58,319 bases of DNA from Bacteroidaceae bacterium (GCA_017524545.1 JAFXVN010000056.1:1-58319); one strand, 5' to 3'; shown: positions 24,145-34,084, counted from the stretch's first letter. The notes: a model not told the origin generated them from the letters alone. Program-made: numbers and translations.

Positions 24145-27003
24145 ATGAAATCCATCAAACTTATCGTGACAGCCTTCATGGGGGCAGGACTGCTTGCACT
24201 CTCCGCAGCGGAGATAGACGGTCTTTACTTTTGGAAGAACGGCACTTACACAAGGTTCGATGTCGGGGAAATGCTCTTCGGCGAGAATAAAATCAGCATC
24301 GGAGATGTCTCTGTCGATGTGGCCGACATAGACAGCATCACGTTCGTAAAGCCCACGGAAACGGCTGTGGCGACGGACACATTATATATATATTACGACG
24401 GGGCTTCGGCCACGGTCGCTCCGCAGAACGTGGAGGACATCACGACAACGATAAACGGTGCGGCCGTCACGCTCACCAATGCCAATACCGACCGCGAGAT
24501 GACGTTCGTGCTCAGCGGTGAGAGTCTGGAAGGCAGCTTCACCTACAACGGCGAATACAAGGCTTGCATTCGGCTTGCCGGGGTCAACCTGAAGAGTGCC
24601 ACCGGTGCGGCGCTCGACATCAAATGCGGCAAGCGCATCGCACTCGAACTTGCCGAAGGAACGAACAATTTTTTGGAGGATGCCACGACCGACCTCGGAC
24701 AGAAAGCAGCCCTGTATTGCAAAGGGCATCTCGAAGTGAGCGGAGGCGGCGAACTGACCGTAAAGAGCAACGCCACCCATGCCATCAAGACAAAGGAATA
24801 CATGCTGGTGAAGAAGACTACGGGCCAAATCGTCGTGACGGGCGCAAAGGGCGACGGCATTCATGCCGGACAGTACTTCAAGATGAACGGCGGCGCTGTC
24901 TTCGTGAGGGATGCAAAGGGCGACGGCATACAGGCTGAGGCAACGCAGGAGGGCGACGATGACGACGGGCAGGTCATCATCAAAGGCGGCATCATCGACA
25001 TTACGGTTACAGAGAGAGACGTGGCCGCCATCAAGAGCGACAGCCTCCTCTCCATTTCGGCAGGCGACATCCGCATCACCACAACCGGCGACGGCGACAA
25101 GGGAATCAAGGGCAAGGCCGACATCAGTATCAGCGGCGGAGCTCTGACCTTCACGCAGAGCGGCAAGTATATCGTGGTGAACAACGACCCCGGGTATGTG
25201 ACAAGCATCAAGGCCAACGGCCGTCTGGACATCACTGGCGGCTCGGTCGTTATAGACAACACAGGCGAAGCAGGCAAGGGTCTCAGTGCCGACGGCGACA
25301 TCAGCATTAGCGAAGAGGATGCTTCGCTCACCCTTAACATAGACGCAAAAGGCAGCGGCGGCACACTCGACCTGTCGCGCAACGTGGACGACGACGGCAG
25401 TAGCGGCGACGGAGGAGGCGGCGACGACCCAGACGAGCCGGATCCCGTCTATCGCATCTGTGTGGCTCTCAGCTCCACTAACAGCAACTACTGGAAGAAT
25501 GTTGTGTATCTCTATAGCAGCAACGGCACGAAGATTGCCCAGATGACAGGCACCATCACCGTACAAGCCACAGGTCAGACCACACGCACGTTCTACTACT
25601 ATGAGTTCGACGAACCTCAAAGCGGCCAGTTCTACTTCGCCAGCGACAACTATACCGGTGGTGGCGGCGGCTGGCCCGGTGGTGGTGGCGGCGGCCCAGG
25701 CGGCGGCGGACAGACCTATACCATCCGCACAGGAAACGTCAACGGCCCGAACGACAGCAACCCCAATGTCTATTACTACATCAGCACGAACAACTATTCT
25801 ACAAGTGGCTCGGTGCGCACCTTCACCGTTTCCGACTACACCTCCCGCTACAAGGACGGCACCATCACGGACAGCGGCTCGGTGACTCCCTCGGGAGGGA
25901 AGTTCGTGACAGCCGCAGGCATCAAAGGCGACAAGAACATCACCATCGCCGGCGGCACCATCACCATCGCGAACACAGGCGCGGCAGCCAAAGGCATCAG
26001 CTGCGACAAAGTGCTCCAGACGACTGGCGGCAACATCACCATCACCAATAGCGGCGCAGGCACAGGCACGAGCAGCAGCTACGCGACAGCCAAGGGATTG
26101 ACCTCCGACGGAAGCATCGACCTGCAAGGCGGCACCATCACCATCAAGATGACAGGCACGGGCGGCAAAGGCATCAAGAGCGACGGAACGCTCACCATCG
26201 GCAAGAGCGACAGCGAAGGTCCCGTCCTCAACGTCAGCACAACTGGCGCAAAATTCTCCAACACATCGTCGGCAAAGGCCATCAAAGCCGTGGGAGCCAT
26301 CACCGTAAACGGCGGCGAGAGCGTCATCACAACATCAACCCAAGGTGCAGAAGGCTTGGAAAGCAAGCTGAAGTCGAACGCCTCGATTGTCTTCAAGGGC
26401 GGCAAGCACTACTTCAAGTGCTACGATGATTGCATCAATACGGCTGGTGCGATTAAGTTCGACGGCGGCGTAGTCGTCTGCTACGGCTACGGCAACGATG
26501 CCGTGGACAGCAACTATGGACAGTCGGGAGCCATCCAAATCGGAAACGGCGCCGTCTTTGCCTACACCACTAAGGGCGGTCCCGAGGAAGGTTTCGACTG
26601 CGACAACAACTCCTACATCCAGATTACTGGCAACGGCATCGGCATCAGCGCAGGCGGCACCCAAGGCGGTGGTGGCGGCTGGGGCGGCGGAGGAGGTGGC
26701 TCCAGCAGCATCGGCAGCGCAGTCCAGGGCTACAGCCTCAGCACCAGCAGCCTCAGCTACAGCACAGGGCGCTACTACACCTTGGCCGACGCCAGCGGCA
26801 GGAACCTCGTCACCTACTCCTTCGAGGCATCGGTCAGCAGTACCCTCTCCCTCTTCACCGCCACCGGCATGACAAAGGGCAGCACCTACACCGTCAAGTA
26901 CAGCACGACGGCACCCACCGACGCCACCACAGCCTGGCACGGCCTCTACCTCGGCAGCTCCGCCCAAGGTTCAACACAACTCACAAGCTTCACAGCAAAC
27001 TAA
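24145..27003 (+). CDS. Exported carbohydrate-binding beta-helix protein (DUF4353/Cthe_2159-like, two domains)
   Basis: A 952-residue exported protein with signal peptide (MKSIKLIVTAFMGAGLLALSAA). Its body is repetitive beta-helix sequence of the Cthe_2159-like carbohydrate-binding family (DUF4353): recurring motifs GDGIHA, GDGIQA, GIKGKADISISGG, KGISCDKV, KGIKSDGTLTI, each with Asp/Gly turns suited to Ca2+ and polysaccharide binding. Two such domains (about 110-420 and 560-830) flank a middle region with a glycine-rich linker (residues about 505-525); a second glycine tract lies near 840-855. Family members bind cellulose and pectin, so a role in attaching to plant cell-wall material is likely, fitting the pectinase genes in the window. 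Codon use is GC-rich. Confidence 0.8.
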   Translation: MKSIKLIVTAFMGAGLLALSAAEIDGLYFWKNGTYTRFDVGEMLFGENKISIGDVSVDVADIDSITFVKPTETAVATDTLYIYYDGASATVAPQNVEDITTTINGAAVTLTNANTDREMTFVLSGESLEGSFTYNGEYKACIRLAGVNLKSATGAALDIKCGKRIALELAEGTNNFLEDATTDLGQKAALYCKGHLEVSGGGELTVKSNATHAIKTKEYMLVKKTTGQIVVTGAKGDGIHAGQYFKMNGGAVFVRDAKGDGIQAEATQEGDDDDGQVIIKGGIIDITVTERDVAAIKSDSLLSISAGDIRITTTGDGDKGIKGKADISISGGALTFTQSGKYIVVNNDPGYVTSIKANGRLDITGGSVVIDNTGEAGKGLSADGDISISEEDASLTLNIDAKGSGGTLDLSRNVDDDGSSGDGGGGDDPDEPDPVYRICVALSSTNSNYWKNVVYLYSSNGTKIAQMTGTITVQATGQTTRTFYYYEFDEPQSGQFYFASDNYTGGGGGWPGGGGGGPGGGGQTYTIRTGNVNGPNDSNPNVYYYISTNNYSTSGSVRTFTVSDYTSRYKDGTITDSGSVTPSGGKFVTAAGIKGDKNITIAGGTITIANTGAAAKGISCDKVLQTTGGNITITNSGAGTGTSSSYATAKGLTSDGSIDLQGGTITIKMTGTGGKGIKSDGTLTIGKSDSEGPVLNVSTTGAKFSNTSSAKAIKAVGAITVNGGESVITTSTQGAEGLESKLKSNASIVFKGGKHYFKCYDDCINTAGAIKFDGGVVVCYGYGNDAVDSNYGQSGAIQIGNGAVFAYTTKGGPEEGFDCDNNSYIQITGNGIGISAGGTQGGGGGWGGGGGGSSSIGSAVQGYSLSTSSLSYSTGRYYTLADASGRNLVTYSFEASVSSTLSLFTATGMTKGSTYTVKYSTTAPTDATTAWHGLYLGSSAQGSTQLTSFTAN

Positions 27004-27030
27004 CCCACAAAAGGCAACAGCCCACAAAAC

Positions 27031-27102
27031 CACGAATTGCACGAATTACACGAATGCCCCCTCCATCAAAGGCGTAGGCCATTCGTATAATTCGTGCAAT
27101 TG
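27031..27102. repeat. Inverted-arm CACGAATT element between convergent genes
   Basis: Left arm 27031-27056 is three CACGAATTG/CACGAATTA units, the centre is 23 bp, and the right arm 27080-27102 is CATTCGTATAATTCGTGCAA, its inverse. It can form a long hairpin and may act as a two-way terminator. Confidence 0.75.
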
Positions 27103-27115
27103 ATTATCCGACCAA

Positions 27116-29029
27116 TTATTTCTCCAATTCCACCCATTTGCTGCCATTATAATAATGGGGCAGCCATCCTTTAGATTTTGCCGCTGCCACCTGTGCGGCA
27201 GTCATCAAATTCTGTTCTGCGGAGCTTTGATAAATAACAGACATGCTTCTGTTTTCCACGGTTGGCAGGCCCTCAATGAGTGCGTCCATCGCCTCATCCT
27301 TTATCTGGTTTTGGTGGCAATGCAACCTAATCAATGCCGGGTTATTCGAAACGTCAAGAGTTATCAGTTTGTTGTTTTCGCAGAACAAACCCGTCAAATC
27401 AGGGTTATTTGAAACATCGAGTGTTGTCAGTTGGTTGCTATAGCAGTACAGTTCTGTCAACGCACTATTCTTCGGGACGTTAAGAGTTGTCATCTGATTG
27501 GAATGACACCACAGCTTTTTCAGAGCGGTATTGTTTGAAACATCGAGTGACGTTAACTGGTTGGAATGACAGCGAATCTCCTCCAACGCAACATTTTTCG
27601 ACACATCAAGTGCTGACAACTGGTTTCCATAGCATTGTAAGATTTCCAAATGAGTATTATTCGACACGTTAAGCGCAGACAGCTGGTTATCTGAACAAAC
27701 AAGGCTCTTCAAGTTTGTGAAATACTCTATGCCTTTCAGGTTTTTGATTCCCATTTTCGCCACATTGATGTGTTTGACACCCTCTATCTTGGCTTCTGTC
27801 AGCACACCATCAATAACGTAGCCTTGTTTGGATAACCACTCCCGGAAATTCTTGTCTGGGAAATTCTCAACGGTTAATGCCACTCCTTTATCCTTATTAT
27901 TCGGGATTACAACTGGCATTGAATCTCTGCAACGGAACGTGATAGGCATTCGAAAAGTACTACATACGGTCTTACCATCCTTTTTTGCAGGTTTCCATTT
28001 TGGCATCTCACTAATAACACGCACCGCTTCCTTTGCAAGAGAAGGATGAGGTGAGCTTAATACTTCCAAATCAATGATGGAGCCATCAATATCAATAGTG
28101 AATTTAGTTAACACCTGGCCTTGAATACCTTGTTTTTCACAATCTTTAGGATATATGATGTGTTTTGAAAGCCATTCCAGACATGCTTTGTCCCCTCCAG
28201 GAAACATGGCATTCTTTTCGTCTGGGAAGCTAATGGCATCAATATCCTTGTTATTGTCGAATTTATATGTTTTAAGATTTTCTATTGTGAACTCCCTTTT
28301 TGCAAGAATCTCCTTTAAATACTTTTTTGCGGTGGCGTTATCGTCTTCAATGAATACACGATAGAAATAGTAGGCAGCTTTCTTATCGTTTTGTTTGACC
28401 CCCAACCCTTCTAAGTACATTACGCCCAAACGGATCTTGGCTTTAGGGTTATTGAGGTTATTGTACAGAAGAAATGCTGCACCATAGTTCTGAGTAACAC
28501 CTATTCCTTCTTCATACATTTGTGCCAAAGCAAACATTGCATCTTTATTTCCCATGTCTGCAGCACGTTTGATGTATTCGAATGCTTTTGTGTTTTCTGG
28601 GGCTTCCTTTGAATCCTTATTGAGATACTTAAGTCCCGTCTCATAATTGGTCTTTCCCTCCTTTTGTTTATATTCAGTATATGGTAACAAAGTGCACCTC
28701 CTCGAATCAAGAATTAAATAGTATTTGTTATAGGAGGATAATAAACCGCTACATAGTCTTTCCCCGTTTTTAATGAAAACTATAGAGTCGTTAGGTACAG
28801 ACAAATCAAAAGAATAAAGTCCGTCATCCTCTGTTGTCATGGATGAATTAGCACTGAGATTTTTGACGAGAACACCCTTAATGGGGTTACCGAAATTATC
28901 AACAACTTGTCCTGTGTAAGGATAAGTCTCCTTTTCTTTTGACACCTCGTTTGAGGAAATGCTTTTCTGGGCATACACAACAAAAGTCGCGGCCCATAAT
29001 ACTGTGAACAAAACATATATTCTTCTCAT
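27116..29029 (-). CDS. Exported Sel1-TonB_C-LRR protein
   Basis: A 637-residue protein with a rare domain order: signal peptide (1-20), carboxypeptidase-regulatory-like Ig domain (TGQVVDNFGNPIKGVLV, 39-110), Sel1/TPR-like repeats (about 146-240; AFEYIKRAADMGNKDAMFAL, LGVMYLEGLGVKQ), a TonB C-terminal domain (276-366; FPGGDKACLEWLSKHIIYP, IQGQVLTKF, MPKWKPAKKDGK), then about eight 21-residue leucine-rich repeats (435-580; unit LKKLWCHSNQMTTLNVPKN). The TonB_C part is closely similar to that of the polytopic protein at 43508-45697. No membrane segment other than the signal peptide is seen, so it is not a classical TonB. It may be a periplasmic or surface scaffold. Function is unknown. Confidence 0.8.
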   Translation of the reverse strand: MRRIYVLFTVLWAATFVVYAQKSISSNEVSKEKETYPYTGQVVDNFGNPIKGVLVKNLSANSSMTTEDDGLYSFDLSVPNDSIVFIKNGERLCSGLLSSYNKYYLILDSRRCTLLPYTEYKQKEGKTNYETGLKYLNKDSKEAPENTKAFEYIKRAADMGNKDAMFALAQMYEEGIGVTQNYGAAFLLYNNLNNPKAKIRLGVMYLEGLGVKQNDKKAAYYFYRVFIEDDNATAKKYLKEILAKREFTIENLKTYKFDNNKDIDAISFPDEKNAMFPGGDKACLEWLSKHIIYPKDCEKQGIQGQVLTKFTIDIDGSIIDLEVLSSPHPSLAKEAVRVISEMPKWKPAKKDGKTVCSTFRMPITFRCRDSMPVVIPNNKDKGVALTVENFPDKNFREWLSKQGYVIDGVLTEAKIEGVKHINVAKMGIKNLKGIEYFTNLKSLVCSDNQLSALNVSNNTHLEILQCYGNQLSALDVSKNVALEEIRCHSNQLTSLDVSNNTALKKLWCHSNQMTTLNVPKNSALTELYCYSNQLTTLDVSNNPDLTGLFCENNKLITLDVSNNPALIRLHCHQNQIKDEAMDALIEGLPTVENRSMSVIYQSSAEQNLMTAAQVAAAKSKGWLPHYYNGSKWVELEK

Positions 29030-29070
29030 GGTTCTTTGTTTTGGTGAGTTTTTCTTTCCTTGCTTCTCTT

Positions 29071-29286
29071 TTAGGAATTAGTGGTCAGTCCATTCTTGAA
29101 CCTGCCTTTCATGGCGATATTGAAGCCGATACCGGCGTAGGGGGGTGATGCTGATTTTTTGTTCCTTCTGGCAAGAGGCAGGCGGAACTGGGCGTACAGA
29201 GGGATGTATAGGCAGTGCTCGTTGAAACAATCCCAGCCATTGTCCCTAAGAAACTGGTCGTGGTATTTCTTTGCATTCGTTTTGTG
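29071..29286 (-). pseudogene. Remnant of an outer-membrane barrel gene, in frame after the C10 protease stop
   Basis: Reading on in the same frame past the TAA of the protease gene gives an uninterrupted 71-codon stretch ending TAA 29071-29073, with EHCLYIPLYAQFRLP and YAGIGFNIAMKGRFKNG. These match EHCLYIPLHAMIRMYP and FGGIGFNWAIVGKLKSG of the intact barrel protein at 31482-32240. There is no start codon or promoter, so it is a decayed paralogue, or a tail cut off by the stop codon. Confidence 0.75.
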
Positions 29287-31422
29287 TTATCTTTTTTTAG
29301 GCAGGTATTCTTCTAATTGGAATCCGACGGAAAGATTTTCCCCGGTGAACTTCGACGACACATAGGGCGAGTATGGGGTTGAAGGCTTGGGGATATACAG
29401 CTTTTCCAACGACGAGCAATTATGGAACAGGTATTTCCCGGGGAGACCTGCGGATGCTGGTATCAGTGTGCTTCTTAATGATTCGCAATTCACGAAAGCA
29501 TAATCCGAAATACGTTTTGTGTTCTTGGGCATTACAATTGTTTGCAAAGAAGAGCAATTCGAAAACATTCCTTCTCCGATGGTTTTCGGGATACAAATAA
29601 AATATTCTATATATAATGTGTCGTTTACGCGAGAATACATGCGGCCTTCTTCTTTTTTTACTTTACTGGCAGTTGTATATTTGAATTTCGCCCACTGCTT
29701 TTTGTCCATATTATTGAAGTCAAATTCATCGTGTTCATTTCTGGAGTGTATTCCCCAACCGCTGTAATAAGAATATCCGATTGTCGTATGCGTCCATCCA
29801 CTTGTTGCTTTTTTAATTTTCCATGGTGTCTCGTCCGAAACGATGCTGGCATCTACAAGGTTCAGCTTCCTGAGGGTTCCCATATTCCTGCTGTCATAGA
29901 GAGAGTCGCTTTTAGCACCTGCCATGGCACGTATCAGGCGAATGTCATTGCTTCCAATGGGACCGGTAATTTTTAGAGATGTCAGGTTTTCCTTTTCTTC
30001 GTCGGACAGCAGTTCGCAGAGTGTATTTGCCTTTTTCAAGGTCACTTCTTTCTTGCTTTCGGATTTTTGCGGCTCAATGTGTGTAATGACATTATGGAAC
30101 ATTGTGTCGAGCTTCTCCTCTGCGCTGCCTCCCACGGCACGGAAATATCCGTTTCCATGTCCTCGCCATCCCAAATTAAAATGGAAAAACCCGTCTTCGT
30201 AGCCGTCGCAGATGAAAGCATGGGAGTTTCTCGCAACAATACATGGGCGGCGGCTCTCCAGTTCCTGTTTCAGCAGCCTGAACGCCTCATCGTTTAAGGG
30301 TTTATCTTTCCGCGTCATGCGGCCAGAATACCCCATGTTGTTACACATGATATGCTTAATGTGGTTTAAGTTGGCTGACGTTGAAGATTCCTTATATGTG
30401 GGACTCATCATAAGGGCCAGTGTACCTAAAACCTTTGACAACTCAGCACATGCCGCCGTTTCCTCTTTGTCGTAATGGTTCTTGTACTGTTCCCATTGTG
30501 GTTTCATCTCTGTGCAGTCAAAGTTAAATTTCCTGCCCTCGGTCTCGAAATAGACATTCGACATGCCCTGTTTCGGCCAGTCGTGATATTTCATTATCAT
30601 TGCCATGGCAAGCGGTACACAACCAACAAGGACACGTTCTCCGCCTTTGGTTGGGAGTTTTGCGTTATAGGGCGCGTTTTGCCCCCATTTCAGTTCACCC
30701 AGAAGAGGAGGCACTTGCTCCGCTCCGTCGGCAAACTGTTTGGCCTTCAGCCCCGACTTTTTCAGGGAAGCGAGCAGGTCATTGTAATAAATGAAGAAGT
30801 ATGGAATGTATTTCTTGAGCGACTCTTCATCCATGGCACTCTCCATGCTGTATGCCCATACTGGTTCTCCTGCGCAGTCCCATGTGTCCTTCTTAGCAAC
30901 CAGGCAGAAGCACTTGTGCCGTTGGTCGCAGAAAAAGAAGAAATCCCCCACAGACACCGTATAGTTCAGCGTAAGCGAATCCTTGTCTGCACCTTTCTTC
31001 TGGAGCCATTCGTGTGCCAGTGTCATTTCCTCCCCGTATTGCGGATGAGGCTTGACATAAATTTCCTTGGTTTCTGAAAAGAATTCCTGCCCGTCTATTT
31101 CTGCCGATATGGGGGGCAATGTAATATGCCCCACCCTCGAAGTGGAGAAACGTGCCACTATCGTTAGCATGGAGTATGGTCTCCCCTCCTGAATATTCGA
31201 CTCTTGGCCTGTCTGCATCAGCCCCACTCCCTGAGTGACGTGTGCTTTCTGCCAATGTGTTGCCTCAAGGGTGTATATGACAGGGAACTCGCTGCCTTGT
31301 ATAACTGTATCAGGGACAGAAACACTAAACCCCTTCAATGAGTTGACCTTGTTCGCGACTTTGTTCGCGGAAAAAGCTGCCAATGGCAGGCAGAGACATA
31401 GAAGGATGTATTTTACTTTCAT
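29287..31422 (-). CDS. Secreted C10-family (streptopain-like) cysteine protease with BatD-like and LRR domains
   Basis: A 711-residue exported protein. After a signal peptide (1-19) comes a BatD-like Ig domain (about 30-125: FSVSVPDTVIQGSEFPVIYTL, GHITLPPISAEIDG), then a propeptide-like region, then a C10 peptidase domain with the catalytic Cys268 in LVGCVPLAMAMIMKYH and His401 in NSHAFICDGYEDGFFHFNLGW (Trp419). The C-terminal 250 residues carry BspA-like leucine-rich repeats (IGEGMFSNCSSLQTIVMP, ISDYAFVNCESL). C10 proteases include streptopain and Prevotella interpain A. An LRR tail suggests binding to host or dietary surfaces. The BatD-like N-terminus is unusual for this family. Confidence 0.85.
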   Translation of the reverse strand: MKVKYILLCLCLPLAAFSANKVANKVNSLKGFSVSVPDTVIQGSEFPVIYTLEATHWQKAHVTQGVGLMQTGQESNIQEGRPYSMLTIVARFSTSRVGHITLPPISAEIDGQEFFSETKEIYVKPHPQYGEEMTLAHEWLQKKGADKDSLTLNYTVSVGDFFFFCDQRHKCFCLVAKKDTWDCAGEPVWAYSMESAMDEESLKKYIPYFFIYYNDLLASLKKSGLKAKQFADGAEQVPPLLGELKWGQNAPYNAKLPTKGGERVLVGCVPLAMAMIMKYHDWPKQGMSNVYFETEGRKFNFDCTEMKPQWEQYKNHYDKEETAACAELSKVLGTLALMMSPTYKESSTSANLNHIKHIMCNNMGYSGRMTRKDKPLNDEAFRLLKQELESRRPCIVARNSHAFICDGYEDGFFHFNLGWRGHGNGYFRAVGGSAEEKLDTMFHNVITHIEPQKSESKKEVTLKKANTLCELLSDEEKENLTSLKITGPIGSNDIRLIRAMAGAKSDSLYDSRNMGTLRKLNLVDASIVSDETPWKIKKATSGWTHTTIGYSYYSGWGIHSRNEHDEFDFNNMDKKQWAKFKYTTASKVKKEEGRMYSRVNDTLYIEYFICIPKTIGEGMFSNCSSLQTIVMPKNTKRISDYAFVNCESLRSTLIPASAGLPGKYLFHNCSSLEKLYIPKPSTPYSPYVSSKFTGENLSVGFQLEEYLPKKR

Positions 31423-31481
31423 TGTTTCTTTTGATTAAAAACTGTAGCTTGTGTTAGCAACTATCGTCCAAACCTGCAGCC

Positions 31482-32240
31482 CTATCTTTCCTTATCGATA
31501 ACGTACGATAGGTTCACATTCAGCTTGTTCTGGCGGCTGAAGGCTTCGTCGTAGAGGCGGTGGTGGTTCAGACCCCAGGAATAGGTGAAGGCAACTTCGG
31601 CACGCTTGATGCGTATGGCCAGACCCGCCTCGGCCTGCACGTTCCAATGGTGGGGCGTGTGGTTGTTGTAGTCGAAGATTTCCAAGGGATACTGGCGGCC
31701 CGTGATGGTGTTGCGCCCATATTTGTCCGTAACAGCCATCGGCCCCGATTTCAACTTGCCGACTATCGCCCAGTTGAAACCGATACCGCCAAAGGGGGTG
31801 ACGCATATCGACTTGTTTGAGAAAGGATACATGCGAATCATCGCATGGAGGGGGATATACAGGCAGTGCTCGCTGAAGCGGTTGAAGCCGTAGTCTTCCT
31901 TCATCTGCGAGTTAAAGAAATGAAGATACCACTCGTAGTAGAGGCCAGCGCGGAATCCCAAGCCGTGGAAAAGACCTTTCGACACAGAGAGACCGACCTG
32001 CATACCGTGCAGCATCTTGTCGGGATTGCCCCAAAAGTCCTCGTGGCGGGTTTCGCCATTGATAGTTGTCCGCCATTCCTTGGCTACCCAGCCTCCCGTA
32101 ATGTTAAACAGCAAATCCTTTGCCTCGTAGGTGTGCTTGAACTCACCGGACTCACCTTGGTATGACGCCTCCTGAGCCGATGCAGCAGTTGGCATGAGCA
32201 TTGCGAGAAGTGTCGCTGCTGTCAGAAAAAAGTTCTTCAT
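31482..32240 (-). CDS. Outer-membrane beta-barrel protein
   Basis: A 252-residue barrel protein with signal peptide (MKNFFLTAATLLAMLMPTAASA) and amphipathic strands (LHGMQVGLSVSKGLFHGLGF, CLYIPLHAMIRMYPF, VTPFGGIGFNWAIVG, HWNVQAEAGLAIRI, VAFTYSWGLNHHRLY). Function is unknown. It lies 59 bp upstream of the C10 protease gene on the same strand and may be co-expressed with it from the promoter at 32287. A decayed relative follows the protease gene at 29071-29286, so this protease/barrel region has been duplicated or rearranged. Confidence 0.8.
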   Translation of the reverse strand: MKNFFLTAATLLAMLMPTAASAQEASYQGESGEFKHTYEAKDLLFNITGGWVAKEWRTTINGETRHEDFWGNPDKMLHGMQVGLSVSKGLFHGLGFRAGLYYEWYLHFFNSQMKEDYGFNRFSEHCLYIPLHAMIRMYPFSNKSICVTPFGGIGFNWAIVGKLKSGPMAVTDKYGRNTITGRQYPLEIFDYNNHTPHHWNVQAEAGLAIRIKRAEVAFTYSWGLNHHRLYDEAFSRQNKLNVNLSYVIDKER

Positions 32241-32286
32241 GTGCTATGGATGATTAAAAGTCGTCGTTTTTTGTCTCTAACGACCA

Positions 32287-32318
32287 CAAAGTTAGGGGAA
32301 TTTGGGCAAACCGCCAAA
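32287..32318 (-). promoter_or_regulatory. Promoter of the barrel-protease gene pair
   Basis: TTTG at 32318-32315, a 20-bp spacer, and TAACTTTG at 32294-32287 on the minus strand. Confidence 0.75.
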
Positions 32319-32453
32319 CGAATCAGAGAAAAAAGTATCGATGGCACAGACTTTCTTGTCGTTTTTACGCTCTGCATTGACAGCGAAGAAGGTGCTCGCG
32401 TTCAGATAAACAAAAAAACTCCTGTCTCTATCCCTAATCTCTAATCTTTTTCG

Positions 32454-32461
32454 TAACTTTG
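32454..32461 (+). promoter_or_regulatory. Promoter -7 element (TAACTTTG) of nadB
   Basis: Exact TAnnTTTG, 33 bp upstream of ATG 32495. Rules out the longer upstream start. Confidence 0.65.
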
Positions 32462-32494
32462 CACCGTGATTATGTAAATAAGACATCAAAAGCA

Positions 32495-34084
32495 ATGATT
32501 AAGAAGTGTGAATTCCTGATTATAGGCAGCGGTGTGGCTGGCATGAGCTATGCGCTGAAGGTGGCTAACGCGGGCAAGGGAAAGGTCGTGCTCATCTGCA
32601 AGACGACCCTCGAAGAGGCTAATACGGCAAAGGCTCAGGGCGGCATCGCCTCCGTGACGAATCTGCTGGTGGACAACTTCGAGAAGCACATCGAGGACAC
32701 GATGATTGCGGGCGACTACATCAGCGACCCGGCGGCCGTGGAACAAGTGGTGAGGAATGCGCCGCAAGGCATTCGCGACCTCGTCCGCTGGGGCGTGAAC
32801 TTCGACAAGAAGGAGGACGGCGAGTTCGACCTGCACCGCGAGGGCGGGCACTCGGAGTTCCGCATCCTGCACCATGCCGACGACACCGGGGCCGAGATAC
32901 AGCGCGGCCTGATGGAGGCTGTACGCCAGAACCCCAACATCGAAGTGCTGGAGCATCACTTCGCCGTAGAAATCATCACGCAGCACCACCTCGGCATCCG
33001 TGTGACGCGCCGCACGCCCGACATCGAGTGCTATGGCGCATACATCCTCAATCCCGATACGGGCAAGGTCGATACCTACTTGAGCAAAGTCACCCTCATG
33101 GCGACGGGCGGCACGGGAGCCGTCTATGCCACGACCTCCAATCCCGACATCGCGACGGGCGACGGCATAGCGATGGTCTATCGTGCCAAAGGCAAGGTGA
33201 AGGACATGGAGTTCGTGCAGTTCCACCCGACGGTGCTCTACAATCCCCAGGAGACGCACCCCGCCTACCTCATCACCGAGGCGATGCGCGGCTACGGCGG
33301 CATCCTCAGGCTGCCCAACGGCGAGGAGTTCATGCAGAAGTACGACGAGCGACTCTCGCTCGCCCCGCGCGACATCGTGGCGCGTGCCATCGACCGCGAG
33401 ATGAAGATTCACGGCCTGGACCATGTCTGCCTCGACGTGACCCACAAAGACCCCGAGGAGACCAAGCACCACTTCCCCAACATCTATGCCAAGTGCCTCT
33501 CCATCGGCATCGACATCACCAAGCAGTACATCCCCGTTGCCCCCAGCGCCCACTACATGTGCGGCGGCATCAAGGTGGACCTCGACGGCCAGAGCAGCAT
33601 CCGCCGCCTCTATGCCGTGGGCGAATGCTCGTGCACAGGGCTGCACGGCGGCAACCGCCTGGCCAGCAATTCGCTCATCGAAGCGGTCGTCTATGCCGAC
33701 GCGGCAGCCAAGCACTCCTTGGAGGTCATCGACAGATACGACTTCAACGACAAGGTGCCGGAGTGGAACGACGAGGGCACGATGTCGAACGAAGAGAAAG
33801 TGCTCATCGCCCAGGACGTGAAGGAGGTGAACCAAATCATGAGCACCTACGTTGGTATCGTGCGTAGCGACCTGCGTCTGCATCGCGCCTGGGAGCGTCT
33901 CGACCTCCTGTACGAAGAGACGGAGCACCTCTTCAAGCGCGTCAAGCCGACAAAAGACATCTGCGAGCTCCGCAACATGATAAATGTGGGCTACCTCATC
34001 ACCCGTCAGGCTCTCGAACGCAAGGAAAGCCGAGGCCTGCACTACACCATCGACTACGCAAAGCACGCTTTAGATAATTCATAA
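32495..34084 (+). CDS. nadB: L-aspartate oxidase
   Basis: A 529-residue FAD enzyme that oxidises L-aspartate to iminoaspartate, the first step of de novo NAD synthesis. Features are the FAD-binding N-terminus FLIIGSGVAGMSYALKVA, AKAQGGIASV, the HREGGHSEFRILHHADDTG segment, MEFVQFHPTVLY, APSAHYMCGGIKVDLDG and GLHGGNRLASNSLIEA, which separate NadB from fumarate reductase flavoproteins. ATG 32495 (MIKKCEFLIIG) follows the promoter. In anaerobes fumarate can serve as acceptor. The last two residues and the stop codon lie in a heptamer repeat. nadA and nadC are not in the window. Confidence 0.93.
   Translation: MIKKCEFLIIGSGVAGMSYALKVANAGKGKVVLICKTTLEEANTAKAQGGIASVTNLLVDNFEKHIEDTMIAGDYISDPAAVEQVVRNAPQGIRDLVRWGVNFDKKEDGEFDLHREGGHSEFRILHHADDTGAEIQRGLMEAVRQNPNIEVLEHHFAVEIITQHHLGIRVTRRTPDIECYGAYILNPDTGKVDTYLSKVTLMATGGTGAVYATTSNPDIATGDGIAMVYRAKGKVKDMEFVQFHPTVLYNPQETHPAYLITEAMRGYGGILRLPNGEEFMQKYDERLSLAPRDIVARAIDREMKIHGLDHVCLDVTHKDPEETKHHFPNIYAKCLSIGIDITKQYIPVAPSAHYMCGGIKVDLDGQSSIRRLYAVGECSCTGLHGGNRLASNSLIEAVVYADAAAKHSLEVIDRYDFNDKVPEWNDEGTMSNEEKVLIAQDVKEVNQIMSTYVGIVRSDLRLHRAWERLDLLYEETEHLFKRVKPTKDICELRNMINVGYLITRQALERKESRGLHYTIDYAKHALDNS

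Noticed and set aside
24133-24146. Second parS-like palindrome (TTTCACGCGAAATG)
   Set aside because: It has a changed centre and loses the outer bases; it is only a partial match and lies next to a start codon.
32495-34084. Reading nadB as a second fumarate reductase flavoprotein
   Set aside because: The HREGGHSEFRILH and GGNRLASNSLIEA segments are typical of L-aspartate oxidase, and the true flavoprotein is at 50266-52248 in the sdh operon.
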